A DNA stretch of 64,000 bases from Fragilaria crotonensis (GCA_022925895.1 JAKSYS010000012.1:124001-188000); one strand, 5' to 3'. Counted from the first letter of the stretch, positions 1 through 11,960 are shown. Notes: generated by a model from the letters alone, not told the origin. Made by a program: numbers and translations.

Positions 1-2
1 CT

Positions 3-2069
3 TTTAAACAGTGCGTCCAAAGGCAATTCCAGTACGGAAAAACAGTCTTCGGTTCGCCATCTGTCGCGATTGATCCTCTCCATGACAGGGAAACCTTCCA
101 CGCTGGGGGAGTCCTCCAACTGGTTCGAGGCGCATTAACGACAGCGGTTTTTGGTCCACCAATAACGGATCCAACTGGTCTTGGTAGGTGGAGTGGTTTC
201 ACGCTGATCGGAAAAGACGGTCAGAAGTTTAGCATTATTACTGGTTACCGTACATGCGCGAGCTCCATATCCTCAGCACCCCTAGGAAGTACATTCCATA
301 GAGAATACGTGTACTATCAGGAGCAAGGAGAACAACACCCACAACCTAGGACAAACTTCTTGACGGATATTTCATCTAAGTTAAGAGAATTGCGCGAGCA
401 AGGACATGCCCTACTGCTTATGATGGACTCGAACGCAGTTCTTGAGAGAGATCACCGACTCGAAAACATGCTAATGTCCCAGGACCTTGAAGACCTACAT
501 CGGCTGACTCCTGCACCGTCAACTTTCATTGGGTCTGCAAATAGGAGAATCGATTATATGTTTGGTTGCCCTCGAACTCGTAACGCTATGAGTCGTCAAG
601 GTACTCTATCTTACTTCGAAGGTCCACAATCGGACCATAGGGCTCTGTACATTGATATCAATCTGTCATCTCTCTTTGGGGCGGACGTTACAGAGACCTC
701 CTTACCAACGATCCATCGACGTGCTCTTAAGAGCGGCAATCCAGAACTAACGGAAAGATACCACAAGGCGATTCGAGAGTATTACTCAGATCACCGAATG
801 AAAGAGCGAATCGATACACTGTTCAAAACACATCGAGCGATGACACGACAGCAGGTTCGGAAATTCTTGACTGCATGGGATGATGATCAAGGACGTGCGA
901 TGCTAAAAGCTGAGAATTCTTTACGCGTCAGACCAAAACTCTACAAATGGTCGCCACGGCTACGCAATGCGGGAGTGTTGATGCGATATTGGAAACTGCG
1001 ATTACGAGAACATCAGTACGGGGAAGATTACTACACTACATTTAGCCGCTGGGAGAGACAGATACAATCTTGCGATCCATCTTTCGTGCTCCCCGACCGT
1101 TCGATAGAGTTACCAATATGTGAGGTACGGAAACGACTTAATCAGGCGACAAAAGTACTGCGCAAAACTCAGAAGGACGCGTCCGAGCTACACAACAACA
1201 ATTATGCGGAATTGCTCGAAACCTACGAAATGGACAACAATCCTCTTACAAAAACAGAATCGGCAAGAAAAGCTCGGATTGTAAAAAGGACTCTACTTGG
1301 CGAAACCAGTAGACAACTCTTTGGTAAACTCAGGCAGATCGTCAAACCGACCGAGTATTCGGCTCTTTCTCAGGTATTGGTTCCTCGACACCCGGAATCG
1401 AGCGATGTTACACCCCCCGGACAAGTTCACAATCTACTCCAACACAGTTGCCCTGACAATCTCATTTGGGATACTGTGATCACACGGGAAGATATCGAGG
1501 CACATTTATTGAGCTTCAACAGAGAAGCTTTCCGAGCAGCTGCTGAATCACCGTGCGGACATGGATTGATACACGACGCACTCACGTTCACGAGTCTATC
1601 TCCGGAGTCGGAGGCTCTATTGCAAGGCGAAATCCCGGAGGAGTGGTATGGAGACCGCGACCTGTTACGAGAGTTTCTTGCTTCATTCCAAATTCCGGGT
1701 TCAGTACTTGAAAGCGGACCAATATCCTGCGACATAACCGCGGCTGATATTGTGAAAGGCTTCAAATCATGGAAGGAGACGACAACCACGTCGCCGTCTG
1801 GGAGGCACTTGGGCCACTATAAGGCAATGATTCAGGATAAAATGCTTTTGGAGTGCTTCCGCAAGTTTATGAATATAGCAATCTCACGAGGGATTTCTAT
1901 CCCGCGATGGAGCAATGCTGTGAATGTGATGATAGAAAAAGACCCTGGCCGTCCTCAAATCAACAGACTACGGATTATACATCTGTTCGAGGCTGATTAC
2001 AATCTTTTCTCAAAATCATGTGGGATCCCGCCTGGTCAGACGTTCGGTTCAGCTCCACCTATTAAATGA
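3..2069 (+). pseudogene. LINE endonuclease and N-terminal reverse transcriptase segment
   Basis: Open from the window edge in one frame. The first 220 or so codons resemble the C-terminal half of endonuclease/exonuclease/phosphatase folds: a MDSN-type acidic motif at about 424-435, a RRIDYMF stretch near 546 and an SDHR motif near 634, where the catalytic Asp-His pair sits. A long linker rich in Arg and Glu follows, then the start of the reverse transcriptase with a RIIHLFEADYN stretch (RT block 0/1) at about 1972-2004. The frame then breaks and ends at 2069, while homology continues in the next frame from about 2020. There is no start codon in view, so this is a left-truncated segment of a broken ORF. 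Confidence 0.85.
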
Positions 2070-2862
2070 TGGTCAACACGGATCGGTTCCGGGACGCACA
2101 ACAATGGACCCAGTAATGTTAAACCAACTCACCACCGACCTGTGCAGAGTCCTCAAAATCAACTACGCTCGTTTCGATAACGATGCGTCGGCATGCTTTG
2201 ATCGAATTATTGTAGCATTGGGTATGTTGGCAGCTCGAAGGTGCGGGATGCCGCCAGAGGCCATCCGTACTCATGCAACATCTCTCGAATTGATGAAATA
2301 CATGGTGAAAACGGTGTACGGAGTATCAGAAGAGTCGTACAGCGGGACGCCTTTGGAACCTCTTTTCGGTACTGGCCAAGGAAGCGGGGCATCACCATCG
2401 GTGTGGCTATCACTCGTGGTACTTCTGCTGAATACGTTGGAACGTGTTATTCCCGATCGCATAAGCTTTCGATCAGTGGATGGCTCTATTACTCATAGAC
2501 GACTGGTGGACGCGTTTGTCGATGACACAGCTATCGGGATAACAGATGATGGTACAAAATCGATCCATGAATTGACAACAGCACTAGAAACGGTCGCACA
2601 GACATGGGAACAACTTCTTCATTTTTCAGGGGGAGCTCTTAATCTGAAGAAATGTTCCTGGTACATTATGTATTGGGACTGGCGCAATGGTCGACCACAA
2701 ATGCGACCATCGTCTCCTCCGATCCTCCCATCAATTTATATCAAGGGTCATCATCCCATCATCAAAGGGCGACAATTCGACGACAAGAGATCGACGAGTC
2801 TGCAAGGATTCTGGGTGCATCAAACTCCGTCAGGGATTTCTCGGCACATATCAAAGCTCTGA
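2020..2862 (+). pseudogene. LINE reverse transcriptase catalytic core
   Basis: Carries the polymerase motifs in order: DNDASACFDRI (block A, first catalytic Asp) near 2180, GQGSGASPS (block B) near 2375, and FVDDTAI (block C, a variant of YxDD) near 2515. The catalytic aspartates of A and C are intact, so loss of function comes from the frame breaks on both sides and not from the active site. A GALNLKKCSW stretch near 2635 corresponds to block D. Homology leaves this frame near 2.7 kb and continues in the frame that begins at 2652. Confidence 0.87.
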
Positions 2863-5393
2863 AAGCCAAGGCTGACAAATTCGCAGGTTACCTCAAATCA
2901 CCTCGATTAACTCCTGGCGACATTCGAGTTTTCCATCGCACTATATACGATCCGGCCATGAGGTATTCACTGCCAGCCGTAGCGGTGGACGAAGAAGAAT
3001 TGGCTCAGGTGCAGACAAAAATCATTCCGACGATTGTGCAAAAACTTGACTCTCCAGCAAATTACCGGTCGCTGTACGTCACGGTCCCATATCCATGGGC
3101 GGATTAGGACTCATGGACCTTCGCACAGAGGGAGGCATTGAAATGATTAAATATTTTCGTCACGAGGTTTACGGCAACACAGAAGTCGGGAAGTTGCTTC
3201 TTCTTCAACTTCAAGCATCACAACTCGAATCGGGCGTTCCCATGCAACTACTAGCGGAACCGAGTCTACATATACCGTATCTCACGCCGACTTGGATCCT
3301 TTCAATGCGTCAGTTCATGTCCAATCACAACATTAGCATGGACATCACAAATGTTCTCTCGCTTCCACTTCGGGGTCCACATGACCAGTACATCATGAAC
3401 TCAATCCGTTTGAAGGGCTATACAACGCAACAACAGACCGATATCAATCTCATACGACTGTTCCTCCAAGTGACGACGATAGCCGATATGGTGGATTGCC
3501 ATGAACCCTCTAAGATTGCAGCATGGGCACTTGACGGCATACGACCTACAGATTTTGTTGTCAATTCGACGTGGCCGAGGCAACAAACTCCGACTGTGAA
3601 ACAGCAGCGCCTGTGGAGACGGTATATAGCGTCACAATTTCTCAGGTACGGCAGGGCATGGAGAGTAGCACCCCAAAGCACACTGAAGGATCTGAAGACC
3701 CAAGTCAGCATGGAATCTTCGCAACAACACGACGACGCATTGACCCTATCGTCGAGACTCAAACGATTACCAAGGAACACGCGACGCCTCTTGTCTCACA
3801 TCAATTTTACATCCGATGAGGACACCCTTTGGAAAGCATGCCAACGCAAACAAATTCTTACGATTGCATCGGACGGCGGTCTGAAAGGTCGCAAAGGTAC
3901 GTTTGGATGGAGCGTGACGACTCCAAAGAATGACATTCTCTGCGAAGGGCTGGACCTATCGATGGACCGTACGATACCGCTAGTTCTACGAGATGCGAAC
4001 TCGGTGGATACGCGGCAGCTCTCCTGTTTCTCTCATTGTTACACCGACACTGGGGACATCGTCATAAATGCACGTTCCGATGGGTAACGGACAGTCAAAC
4101 CGCGATAAACAACGTGGTGCGGGAAACTCGAGCATCATCAACCAAGACACGTCAACCTGCGAACTCTGATTATCTGGGAGTCATTCGATCGGAAACAAAG
4201 TCTCTTCGTCGAAAAATAACGACGAAGTGGATCAAAGGCCATCAAACGGTGCGATCCGATGTCTGTAATGGGCATACTCGGGATGTCATCCGTAACAATC
4301 ACGTTGATTCTCTGGCAACATGGTATCGCGAACAATCCAACAAACGCCAATCAATTGAGAAAACAGATCACACTCCTGAAGCACGAGTCACGGTATTGCT
4401 TAACGGGGTTCGTTTGGTATCACAGGTCGAGTCCAGTATTCGATTCCACATAAACGGCTATCACTTGCGGTTGCATATCCAATCGCAAAATCGGTGGTCG
4501 AATGCCACTTGGAACCGAATTGACGTGGAAGCTCTCGGGCGTTTCTATAGACGATTACCACCGGCTGCACAGGTGGCGCAAACAAAATTCATGTTCAACC
4601 AATGGCATACGGGCGTAACGAGGATACGTAACGCAAAGGTCAAGGATCTCCAGCTTCGATTATGTCCGTGCTGCAAGACGATGGACGAGACGACACAGCA
4701 CGTCCTTCAATGCCGATCGAATTCGGACCACGAAAAGGACTACAAGTTTTCAGAAAAACACTGTCCCCGAAGGAACCCCATCCGGTGTTTCACATCCTAC
4801 GAGATGGCATCATCTCCTGGGTGGAGGGCATTGCCGTATACGATCCTCCGTTCGATCAAATTCCGTCTAAATTCCACGAACGCCTGCGTGTAGCCTTAAG
4901 TGATCAGCTGACGATTGGTTGGGATAACGCAGTCAAAGGATACTTGAGTGTCGAGTGGCGATTCATGGCGGAGGAAGCTATGTTTGATTCTTCACCAGCT
5001 AAACCGGACACTGGTTATTATCGCATCCAAAACATTCTTAAAGCCGTTCACGTACTCACGCAGACAACATGGAAGGCCCGGAACAACATGTTACACGACA
5101 ACCAGGATACCATCAACCGACACATTCGGGAAGCGGAGGCGGCGGAGATAACTGCAATGCATCGACAATCGGAAACCTTAAGAGCAGGCGATCGGCATTA
5201 CTGCGAGCAACCATTGGAAAAGATTTTAAATAAATCGACGTCTTCAAGACGGCGATGGCTCCGTTACATGAAAATGGCCCAGGAGAGATCAAGTCGAGAC
5301 GGGAAGAGACAAACTTTACTGACAAATTTTTTCAGAACTTCGGTCACGGTTACACAACGTTCAGACACACTTGAAATACGGACACCGACTTAA
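2652..5393 (+). pseudogene. LINE C-terminal half: connection, RNase H and zinc-knuckle segments
   Basis: Four overlapping open frames (2652-3107, 3095-4087, 4036-4893, 4662-5393) continue the element. RNase H is recognisable from IASDGGLKGRKGTFGW near 3865 (first catalytic Asp), TDSQTAI near 4093 and the NNHVDSLA stretch near 4300 (last catalytic Asp, with WIKGHQ before it). A Cys/His cluster (CPCC then HVLQC) near 4665-4715 looks like the zinc knuckle common at LINE C-termini. The rest, to the stop at 5393, is matched by the minus-strand copy at 14.4-15.0 kb, including a shared HYC stretch, so it belongs to the element. Confidence 0.83.
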
Positions 5394-5522
5394 GACTTCG
5401 CGTTAGGGATGGGGTTAGGATAAAATGATCGTCGCCGCCATGGAATACGGGCTGGCCACGACGGGGTACACACGCTGGTTTTGCTAAAAGACCAACGACG
5501 GTGACAACCCTTAATAATTAGG

Positions 5523-5540
5523 TTTATTATTATTATTATT
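5523..5540 (+). repeat. (TTA)n tail of the LINE
   Basis: TTA repeated five to six times directly after the 3' untranslated stretch of the LINE. Short simple-repeat tails are usual at the 3' end of LINE insertions. From 5541 onward the minus strand reads as piggyBac-type protein, so the element boundary can be placed here. Confidence 0.7.
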
Positions 5541-6443
5541 GAAGCCTGAGAATACTGTATTTCGGCCAGTACCATCTTCTCTTCATGACTACTGACAAGT
5601 ACACAACAGAGAAGCCAACTTGACCAGAGCCCGAAGCACAGAGAAACCACTGTTCATGATCATCACTCTCCCACAGTGGTGAATAAAATCTGTGAGCCTC
5701 AAGCAAAGGCCTGCTGCCTTTCCATGTTCCATAATGTTTTCATTTGCCAGTCGACACTCCGTACCTTTCACAAGCTTAATGGCAAATATGTTTCAACTTA
5801 TCCTGCAACAAATTGGGTGGTATTTGTTCCCCCATTGGGTGTCGCTTTTTTAGCACAAAAATTGAGCCAGGGCGAGTCCACATATTCATCCATGTGGACA
5901 TGGACTCATCCAAACACAACTTGAATGCAATATGCTGCTGAATGCTTATGAAAAGCACCAATCAGATCAGTTACAGGACGCAAGGGATCCTTGAATACGG
6001 GGATGAGGTCCTTATTGCCTCAAAACGATGCCGTGACATGACGACATGACAGCATGGCTGGAATCGAAATGGTGTGCGAAACATCCTGTTGGTCCTCATT
6101 CAACCAAAATAGACGTAGTGGCACTCCCTGAGCTGTTTCAAAGGGCACAAGGATGGAAATGAGTCGCAGAAACTCATCCCATGTCGAGAAATCCCTCATC
6201 CATTGCCTTGAGAATTTTGTTTTGAAGTACTTGTTCTAGAGGCAAAAGGTGGAGGAAGAAGCCAAAGACAGAATGCATTGATGCATCAACACACACCAAG
6301 CACCCTTGCATGCAAGGGTTCACTCCCCTGTGCTCACAACATTCCATCAATTGCAGTGCTGACTGCAGTCTGGATGATTTTAGGTGCATGCTCATTGATA
6401 TAGTCATCTGAAAAACTTCGAGCTCGAGAACTCGATATGCCAT
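5541..6443 (-). pseudogene. piggyBac-like transposase relic (DDE_Tnp_1_7 type), interrupted by the LINE
   Basis: Read on the minus strand in several frames, the segment matches piggyBac-type transposases as I know them from diatoms. A FETAQGVP...FWLNED stretch lies near 6100-6150. An LCLDESMSTW motif (first catalytic Asp, codon near 5908-5910) is followed by the PGSIFVLKKRHPMGE block. Then come GLCLRLTD and GRVMIMNSGF near 5650-5710 and a KRRWYWPKY block ending near 5557. The second catalytic Asp of the DDD triad is Asn here (codon AAC at 5652-5654). Stops and frame breaks occur throughout. The third catalytic block and the C-terminal Cys domain are missing because the LINE tail begins exactly where the protein match ends. 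Confidence 0.8.
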
Positions 6444-7329
6444 GGTTCATAGTAGTAGGTTGCTTTTCACGCACTACGTTCTCATCGACCACAACAGCCA
6501 CATTCTCGTCGTGTTCCCCATCATTTCTTGGGTAAATATTGAACGAGGACTCAGGTCCTCCTCCAGCAGTGACATTGAAAAATCAAGCAACAGCATGAAG
6601 AATTTGACCATCGTCAAAATCACCGTGTCGCATTCTCCAACAGACCTCCTGGGCATGCATGCAAACAAGCTTCTCCTCCTGTCCAATGACAAGGAGGTTG
6701 TCCAGCACATCATTCATTGTTGCACTTGGATACTTATTTGACGCAGCGGCCCTTTGGTGAAGGAACTTCTTTTAGACGGAAATTTTGGCTCTGACGCCAT
6801 GGCATATCTGTTTGTTTCTTTTCATACAATAAAACTTAACAACTCGGAACCTCAGTTCACAGCTCAAAATTATAAAAAGCATATCTCAACATCAACTGCT
6901 TCAAAATGGCGCATCTTTTAATCATGAACCCATGATAATGCCAAGATCAAAGGTCTACGGAGAAGCTTGTTTCGAGAATATCAAGACCAAAGGGAAAGCT
7001 TTTTTGAAAGTCAATTTAACCGAGCGAATTAAGAAAGTCTCTTTCCTAATAAGTTGATGATGGGCTGCACAGTACTCACCTTCCACTTGGATGGTCAACG
7101 GAAGTTTGACGCATTTGTTGGTGACAAAAGCTACTGCTGCTTTTCATTTTTGTCGGAATCGTCAATGCCGTTGTCATCTATGCTGGATGTGCCTGCAGCA
7201 GTGTCGAGGACAAGCATTGTCTGCATCCCTGGTAGCATTTCCAAAAACAAGAAGTCAGCACAATCCAGTGGTCCGGACAGCAGACAAATACTCCCTTTAC
7301 TTTGCTGCAAACAAAGGAATATTCTCCAA
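6444..7329. other. no gene recognised; decayed transposon flank
   Basis: Only short, unrelated open frames on both strands. By position this may be the 5' part of the piggyBac relic and its flank, but I see no motif that proves it. Confidence 0.4.
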
Positions 7330-7388
7330 GAACACTTGCTGGATCATCATTTGCTGCTTGGTAAATTCATTCTTGGCTCTGACGGCCA

Positions 7389-7670
7389 AAGCCAAATACC
7401 AAGGAGTCGTCGTAATTTACAAGTAGCAAAAGGAAAACAAAAGCACGAAAGTAAAAACGTTAAGGGCAAATTGTGTAGATGACTTGATAAATCTGCCGGC
7501 AGTACACGTCAGCATTCAGAATTGACGAATGCTGTATTTGTACCAGTATCAGGTAGCTACTCCGTACTGAGTCGGAGTCGGAGTGCGTTGTCAAGTTGGA
7601 CTCCGAATAAGTTGGAGAGTCCAAGTCCGAATACAGCGGTAATGCACTACTTGCATTGATACCCACTGTG
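7389..7670. repeat. direct repeat A, LTR-like
   Basis: Shares a degenerate match with 10,227-10,490 in the same orientation. Shared words include TTACAAGTAGCAAAAGG (7,417 on), GACTTGA.AAAT, a TACTCCGTA.TGAGT stretch and GTCGGAGAG-type words. The match has many gaps. It is probably the 3' LTR of the minus-strand copia relic. Exact ends cannot be fixed by eye. Confidence 0.55.
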
Positions 7671-7976
7671 ATGCTGTTTACCTGGTCCCTTGAAGCCATA
7701 CTGTTAGGGAGAGCACTGACTTCGCAGATCTGCTTCTGTTATTATTTCCATGAACCAGCGAACAAATGGTTTATTGTTCCCAAAGGTAAGCTTTTGGTAA
7801 AATTATCAGCAATGTTATCATGTGTACTAACGTGAGCAAGAGTGAACACTGGCAGCAGCATCCAACCATTAACAAAGGTGATATGCCACAGAAGAATGCT
7901 TCTTGTTCAACATCGATTCAACATTTCAATATATATTTCACAACACTCCTCTTTGTTGCAAAACACATGCATTGGT

Positions 7977-8506
7977 TCACCAACGGACAAGGGAACGCCG
8001 AAGCATCATTGCAACTTGAAGTGTAGCTAGGTGCTTGATAGTAGTAGCCTCTAAACATATTTCGACAGCAATATAGCTACTACTATATACTCGGCTGGAG
8101 GTGTGGCTGGTACTGATCTTGACAGTATGTTGCCACTTACTGTACCAGCCAATAGGTGGTCCATGAGTCACTATGCTGGCGAGAATGTCGTCAAAGAACA
8201 TTAAGACACGTTCATAATACGGTTTGCCATCACTCTTTGTTGCAGCTCTCAGCAAGATGTCAGGTTCGGCCATCAACGATTAAAATCCCATTGATGCCAT
8301 TTTTTGGCCATGTATGATCGGAAGCTGCAGAAACTCACTGACTTCAATTGGAATAGTGCCTTAACATCAACGAGAATGGGGGTCTCACCCTCTTCCGATT
8401 CGAATTCAGGACCGGTGATCATCCAGATCTCTCTTGTTGGGGGGCTGTCAAAAAAGCCATTCAATGCAGCGACGACCATCAATAAGCAAGATGTGCATTG
8501 AGTCAT
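7977..8506 (-). pseudogene. copia-type reverse transcriptase fragments
   Basis: Two overlapping minus-strand frames give the Ty1/copia reverse transcriptase in order. The first (8,506 to 8,273) reads AALNGFFDSPPTREIWMI, then ITGPEFESEEG, then a KALFQLKS block, a decayed form of the ALYGLKS motif. The second (8,276 to 7,977) reads EPDILLRAATK, SDGKPYYERVL and then FFDDIL, a variant of the YVDDIL catalytic box with both aspartates kept. Stops and a frame change make it non-functional. Confidence 0.8.
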
Positions 8507-9553
8507 GTAACACCACGTGACTATAAGTCACTGATGCCGGCGCACCTGTCTTGTTGCATTTCTGCCGTGATGCCTTGCTTGTACCATAGTGACCTCAGCA
8601 ATAATTCCACAGGGGTGCACATGTCATATGAACATGGCCATTCTCGTCCAGTTCATTCGCAATAGGTACACGGGTCTTAAACGCTACTTTAGTACCAATA
8701 GGCAGCTAGTGCACAACGGGATGTGTAGGTCATCGGATACAATCATGGGTGTGGTCAAATGGATTGTCCAAAAACAGGATTCAGGGTGTGATCCAACCTA
8801 TTTACCTTGTTACGGCATTTGTGGAGAACAAGGATGTAAGTATTTCCCGTCATCAGATTGTCATTGCTATCATGCCATCGCCCCGCTGGATGACAATTGG
8901 CACGTTTAAATTGGCTGCTGGATGCTAGTATATTACGCGTATACATCCGCCGCCCTGAAAGTAGGAGCAAGGACAGCGAAAATACTACCCAATCGTCACG
9001 TGTCCGCACTTGTGTCGCACTCATTGTCTGCCGTCGTGCTTGGTGCTGGTGGATTGTTCCAAGACTTATTCATTGACAAGCAATTGACCATGGCATGTGG
9101 TCAGGACTGCGGTAGCGCGACAAGCATCTTGATTGTTCATCTTTTTGTTACGGCCGCCCATGATACTGTTATTAGCGGTAATATGACTCACTTGCAAGTG
9201 GACGGGTACAGCGTCTGTGGTCGGGCCTTTCGAATATTGATGGCATGGATGCCAACTCCTTTCAAATGCTCAAACAAACATTAATGTGCCTCACACACGT
9301 CTTCCATTTGGCCGCATCAATCCCTGGATCATTGCCCTTGCAGTATCATTGCCGCTGACAAAATTGATTCAGAAGGTGTGCACTTGAACAGTATTGATTG
9401 CGTATTTGTTGCCTTCCAATGGTGCCGAGGTGACATTATAGTCATCATTGCCAGCTGTGACATCTTTCTCGTCCTTTTCCCTGCAAAAGTGCTTTAGTGG
9501 GATACAATCATGCCCAGCAGTATGGAATGCTACTAGTTGAGGAATGCTGGCTT

Positions 9554-10080
9554 TCAGTCTTCCAATTCAGTGAATTCCTTGAATTTTTCAGATTTTGCAG
9601 CTGCCGACAAACTCTTGGAGTCAATTAAGAACTTGTTCTTGTAAGTCTTGTCCTGGCATATGAGATTACCGACAAGCTCAACGGGAAAGGGTGATGCAGT
9701 CGGGTCACGTTCAAGAAGCCTCAACTTGTCACGTGTCCACTGAAAAAAGTTTCGATATTCTTGCGAGTAGGTACCTGCTGGGCAAACTCGAATATGTCCT
9801 TGAGCAACCGTCAAATCGAAGGATATCTGAAGATGACATCCAAAGACGAAGTGAATTGGTCACCAAAAATGACCTACTAACCAAGGTGTTGTCCCTGCGT
9901 TTTGTCCATAAAGAGGGCGTCGTAGTCGACGCCACAGATGACCATGTCGTCGACAAGGGTCAAACCGTCAAATATCATCAAGTCCGTCATGGTAAAGCAG
10001 AGCACTGTGAAGTTTGATAATGGTCGATAAGATTGTGTCAGATCATTGTAATCATGTATATTCGTTCGTACCTCTCTCAT
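9554..10080 (-). pseudogene. possible gag-like fragment of the copia relic
   Basis: Three minus-strand frames together give a charged stretch (YSQEYRNFFQWTRDKLRLLE, then SLSAAAKSEKFKEFTELED) that looks like real, once-coding protein. Its position next to the presumed 5' LTR fits gag. I do not recognise a defining motif, so the gag label rests on position and composition alone. Confidence 0.35.
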
Positions 10081-10226
10081 GACCGAAGTCAGAGCAGCAC
10101 CATACTATGCCAAAGCACGTGATATAGCCATGACCAAGGTCAGGATTCGCAGTGCCTTGAAGCATGCTAGTATCGTCACGCAAATAGCGCTTGTCATCAT
10201 CATTCATGGTCCATTTGGGTCTGATA

Positions 10227-10490
10227 AACCAAACAAAAGTAGGAGTCATTGTAACTTACAAGTAGCAAAAGGGTAACAAAGCACAAAGGTAAAACTGTAA
10301 AGGCACACCATTATGTCAACGACTTGACAAATGAGTCACGAATATGATATTTGTGCCAGCCAGTATCTGGTACTCCGTAATGAGTTGGGTCCGAATGCGT
10401 CGTCGAATGGACTCCAAATTAGTCGGAGAGTCAAGTCTAAATATAATGATTGTGTGACATTGCTTACTTGCAATACCAACATTCAACAAT
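10227..10490. repeat. direct repeat B, LTR-like
   Basis: Partner of the repeat at 7,389-7,670, same orientation, beginning near CCAAACAAAAGTAGGAG and including TTACAAGTAGCAAAAGGG at 10,257 on. As the copia relic is on the minus strand, this would be its 5' LTR. Confidence 0.55.
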
Positions 10491-11138
10491 GTCTGAGTAA
10501 CAATCTTGGTGCTATAATGTACTGTTTGTACACAATGCTATTTCCTAGCTCCAATTTGTCTGGTGTAATAATGGACTACAACAATGCTCAATGAGTGCAA
10601 CATAACCAGCACAGTGCTTCACGTCATGAGTCTACACACCAGGTCCATGAGGTTCCACTTCAATGTTGTTGACTTGTAATCATAAATGTTCAATCTGGCA
10701 TTGACGTGTTTAAGAAGCGAATGCTGCACCAACACAAATGGAATTGCATTCCAAAGTATGTTCCTGATTCCTATCAAGAAGGCAGGGGGATAATGCCTGA
10801 TAAACTGTAACATGAATATTCGCAGTCACATTTTTGTACATTGGCAAAGACCTTCTGAGTATGTTGCAGGCAATTTTATGATTAAACATCTCACCATGTT
10901 GTATCTGGAAGTCAGCCTTTGCCGGTGCGGTGTAGTTGATAAGGGCCCAACCACTGTGGTACTCATGCAGAGGGGCATGAAGATAGCCAACATAATTGTT
11001 GACCTTGGCCAACTACAACACCTTGTTAATTTGGTGATTGAACAATACAAGTACTATTTGGAGTCATTTAAGTGGATCTATGTATTGATTTAGAAATGCC
11101 GATCATTTTTAGCTTGCAAGATTAAAACCTGCACTCGG
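10491..11138. other. no gene recognised
   Basis: AT-rich sequence with only short chance frames. No motif seen on either strand. Confidence 0.4.
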
Positions 11139-11153
11139 TTGATCTTTTCATCT

Positions 11154-11960
11154 CTAACACGCCATGATGGATATCGAAGGCCAATTGAGGAAGAACCTCA
11201 CCTCAGAACAAACAAGAGAGATTATATCAAAACTCCTTTGGGAGCACAACATTTCACTATTGAAGAAAAGTTCATCGCTGTGCTGTGTCTGCGGTTGCGA
11301 ACACCTTCCATAAGCATGAAATAATGATAAGGAGAATTTGGGCTGGCACGCTCGCAAAGCTTCAAATCAAGAAGTCCAGGCATTTTGAGCCTCACCTAAG
11401 ATAAAGAGGAACGTTAGAAACAAGAATTGGAATCACGATGAAGTTTGGGAAGCATGGAAACAACTTCCGCAGCACCAGAAGCGGCCTTTGAGGGATCTTG
11501 CAGCCGCTCTAGGAATGCCATTGACTAGCTAAGTTATTTTGAATGCAAAGTGGATTTGACATTTATCAGTGCACTTAAACCTGCATTGACAGCAATCATA
11601 AGGCTGGTCATCTGTTGTAGGATTCAGTTTCTAAACTTGATCTTGTTGATCTGTATGACAAAGACTTCTACTACACCTCCACTCATGCTGACAAAAAGTG
11701 GTTCTTCCTACAATTGCATCTGTCATTGGAACTGACGAAACTCTTCTGCATTGAACCTGCCAGAACAATAAGAAGAAAGCGATGTTTCTAACCGCAGTTG
11801 CAAGGCCTCAATTCAGTGGCTGACTCAGAATGACATCTGTACCTTTGATGGAATGATTGGAATGTTCCAGCTTCCCAATCCCCGGCTAATAATGCAGGTG
11901 CAAGGTACTGATGTATCAACCGTAGTATGCCTAGGATTGCGTTTCCCTTAACCTGCAATC
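11154..11960 (+). pseudogene. mariner-like transposase, N-terminal half, degenerate
   Basis: Three plus-strand frames give pieces of a Tc1/mariner-type transposase in order. First is a helix-turn-helix start with LTSEQTREIISKLL (near 11,200). Then come WKQLPQHQKRPLRDLAAALGMP near 11,455-11,530, FISALKPALTAI near 11,562, a fragment around the first catalytic Asp block, and MFLTAVARPQF near 11,785. The same blocks occur in the better preserved copy at 59,405-60,560 (RDLA, SVLKPALTEI, KFLTAIARHRF), so both belong to one family. The DDD core downstream is not found. The label rests on the shared blocks and on knowledge of plant/oomycete-type mariner-like transposases. Confidence 0.65.

Larger units (their letters stand above)
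1..5540 (+). mobile_element. LINE-type non-LTR retrotransposon, 5' end outside window, frameshifted
   Basis: The coding content runs in the order expected of a non-LTR retrotransposon: apurinic-type endonuclease, reverse transcriptase, thumb/connection region, RNase H, a C-terminal Cys/His cluster, then a short 3' untranslated region and a (TTA)n tail at 5523-5540. The frame is open from base 3, so the 5' end lies outside the window. The coding path changes frame near 2.02, 2.7, 3.1, 4.0 and 4.72 kb, so no single intact polyprotein exists. Between the breaks the frames stay open for hundreds of codons, which suggests a fairly recent loss or sequence errors rather than ancient decay. A divergent 5'-truncated relative lies on the minus strand at 14,367-15,853. 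The tail abuts a piggyBac-like relic. Confidence 0.88.
7330..10490 (-). mobile_element. collapsed copia-like LTR retrotransposon
   Basis: Degenerate direct repeats (about 7,389-7,670 and 10,227-10,490) flank a 2.6-kb interior that on the minus strand holds copia-type reverse transcriptase fragments (7,977-8,506) and a possible gag fragment (9,554-10,080). An intact copia interior is usually longer; protease and integrase are not recognisable, so the interior has probably lost sequence. The repeats have drifted from each other, which points to an old insertion. Confidence 0.6.
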
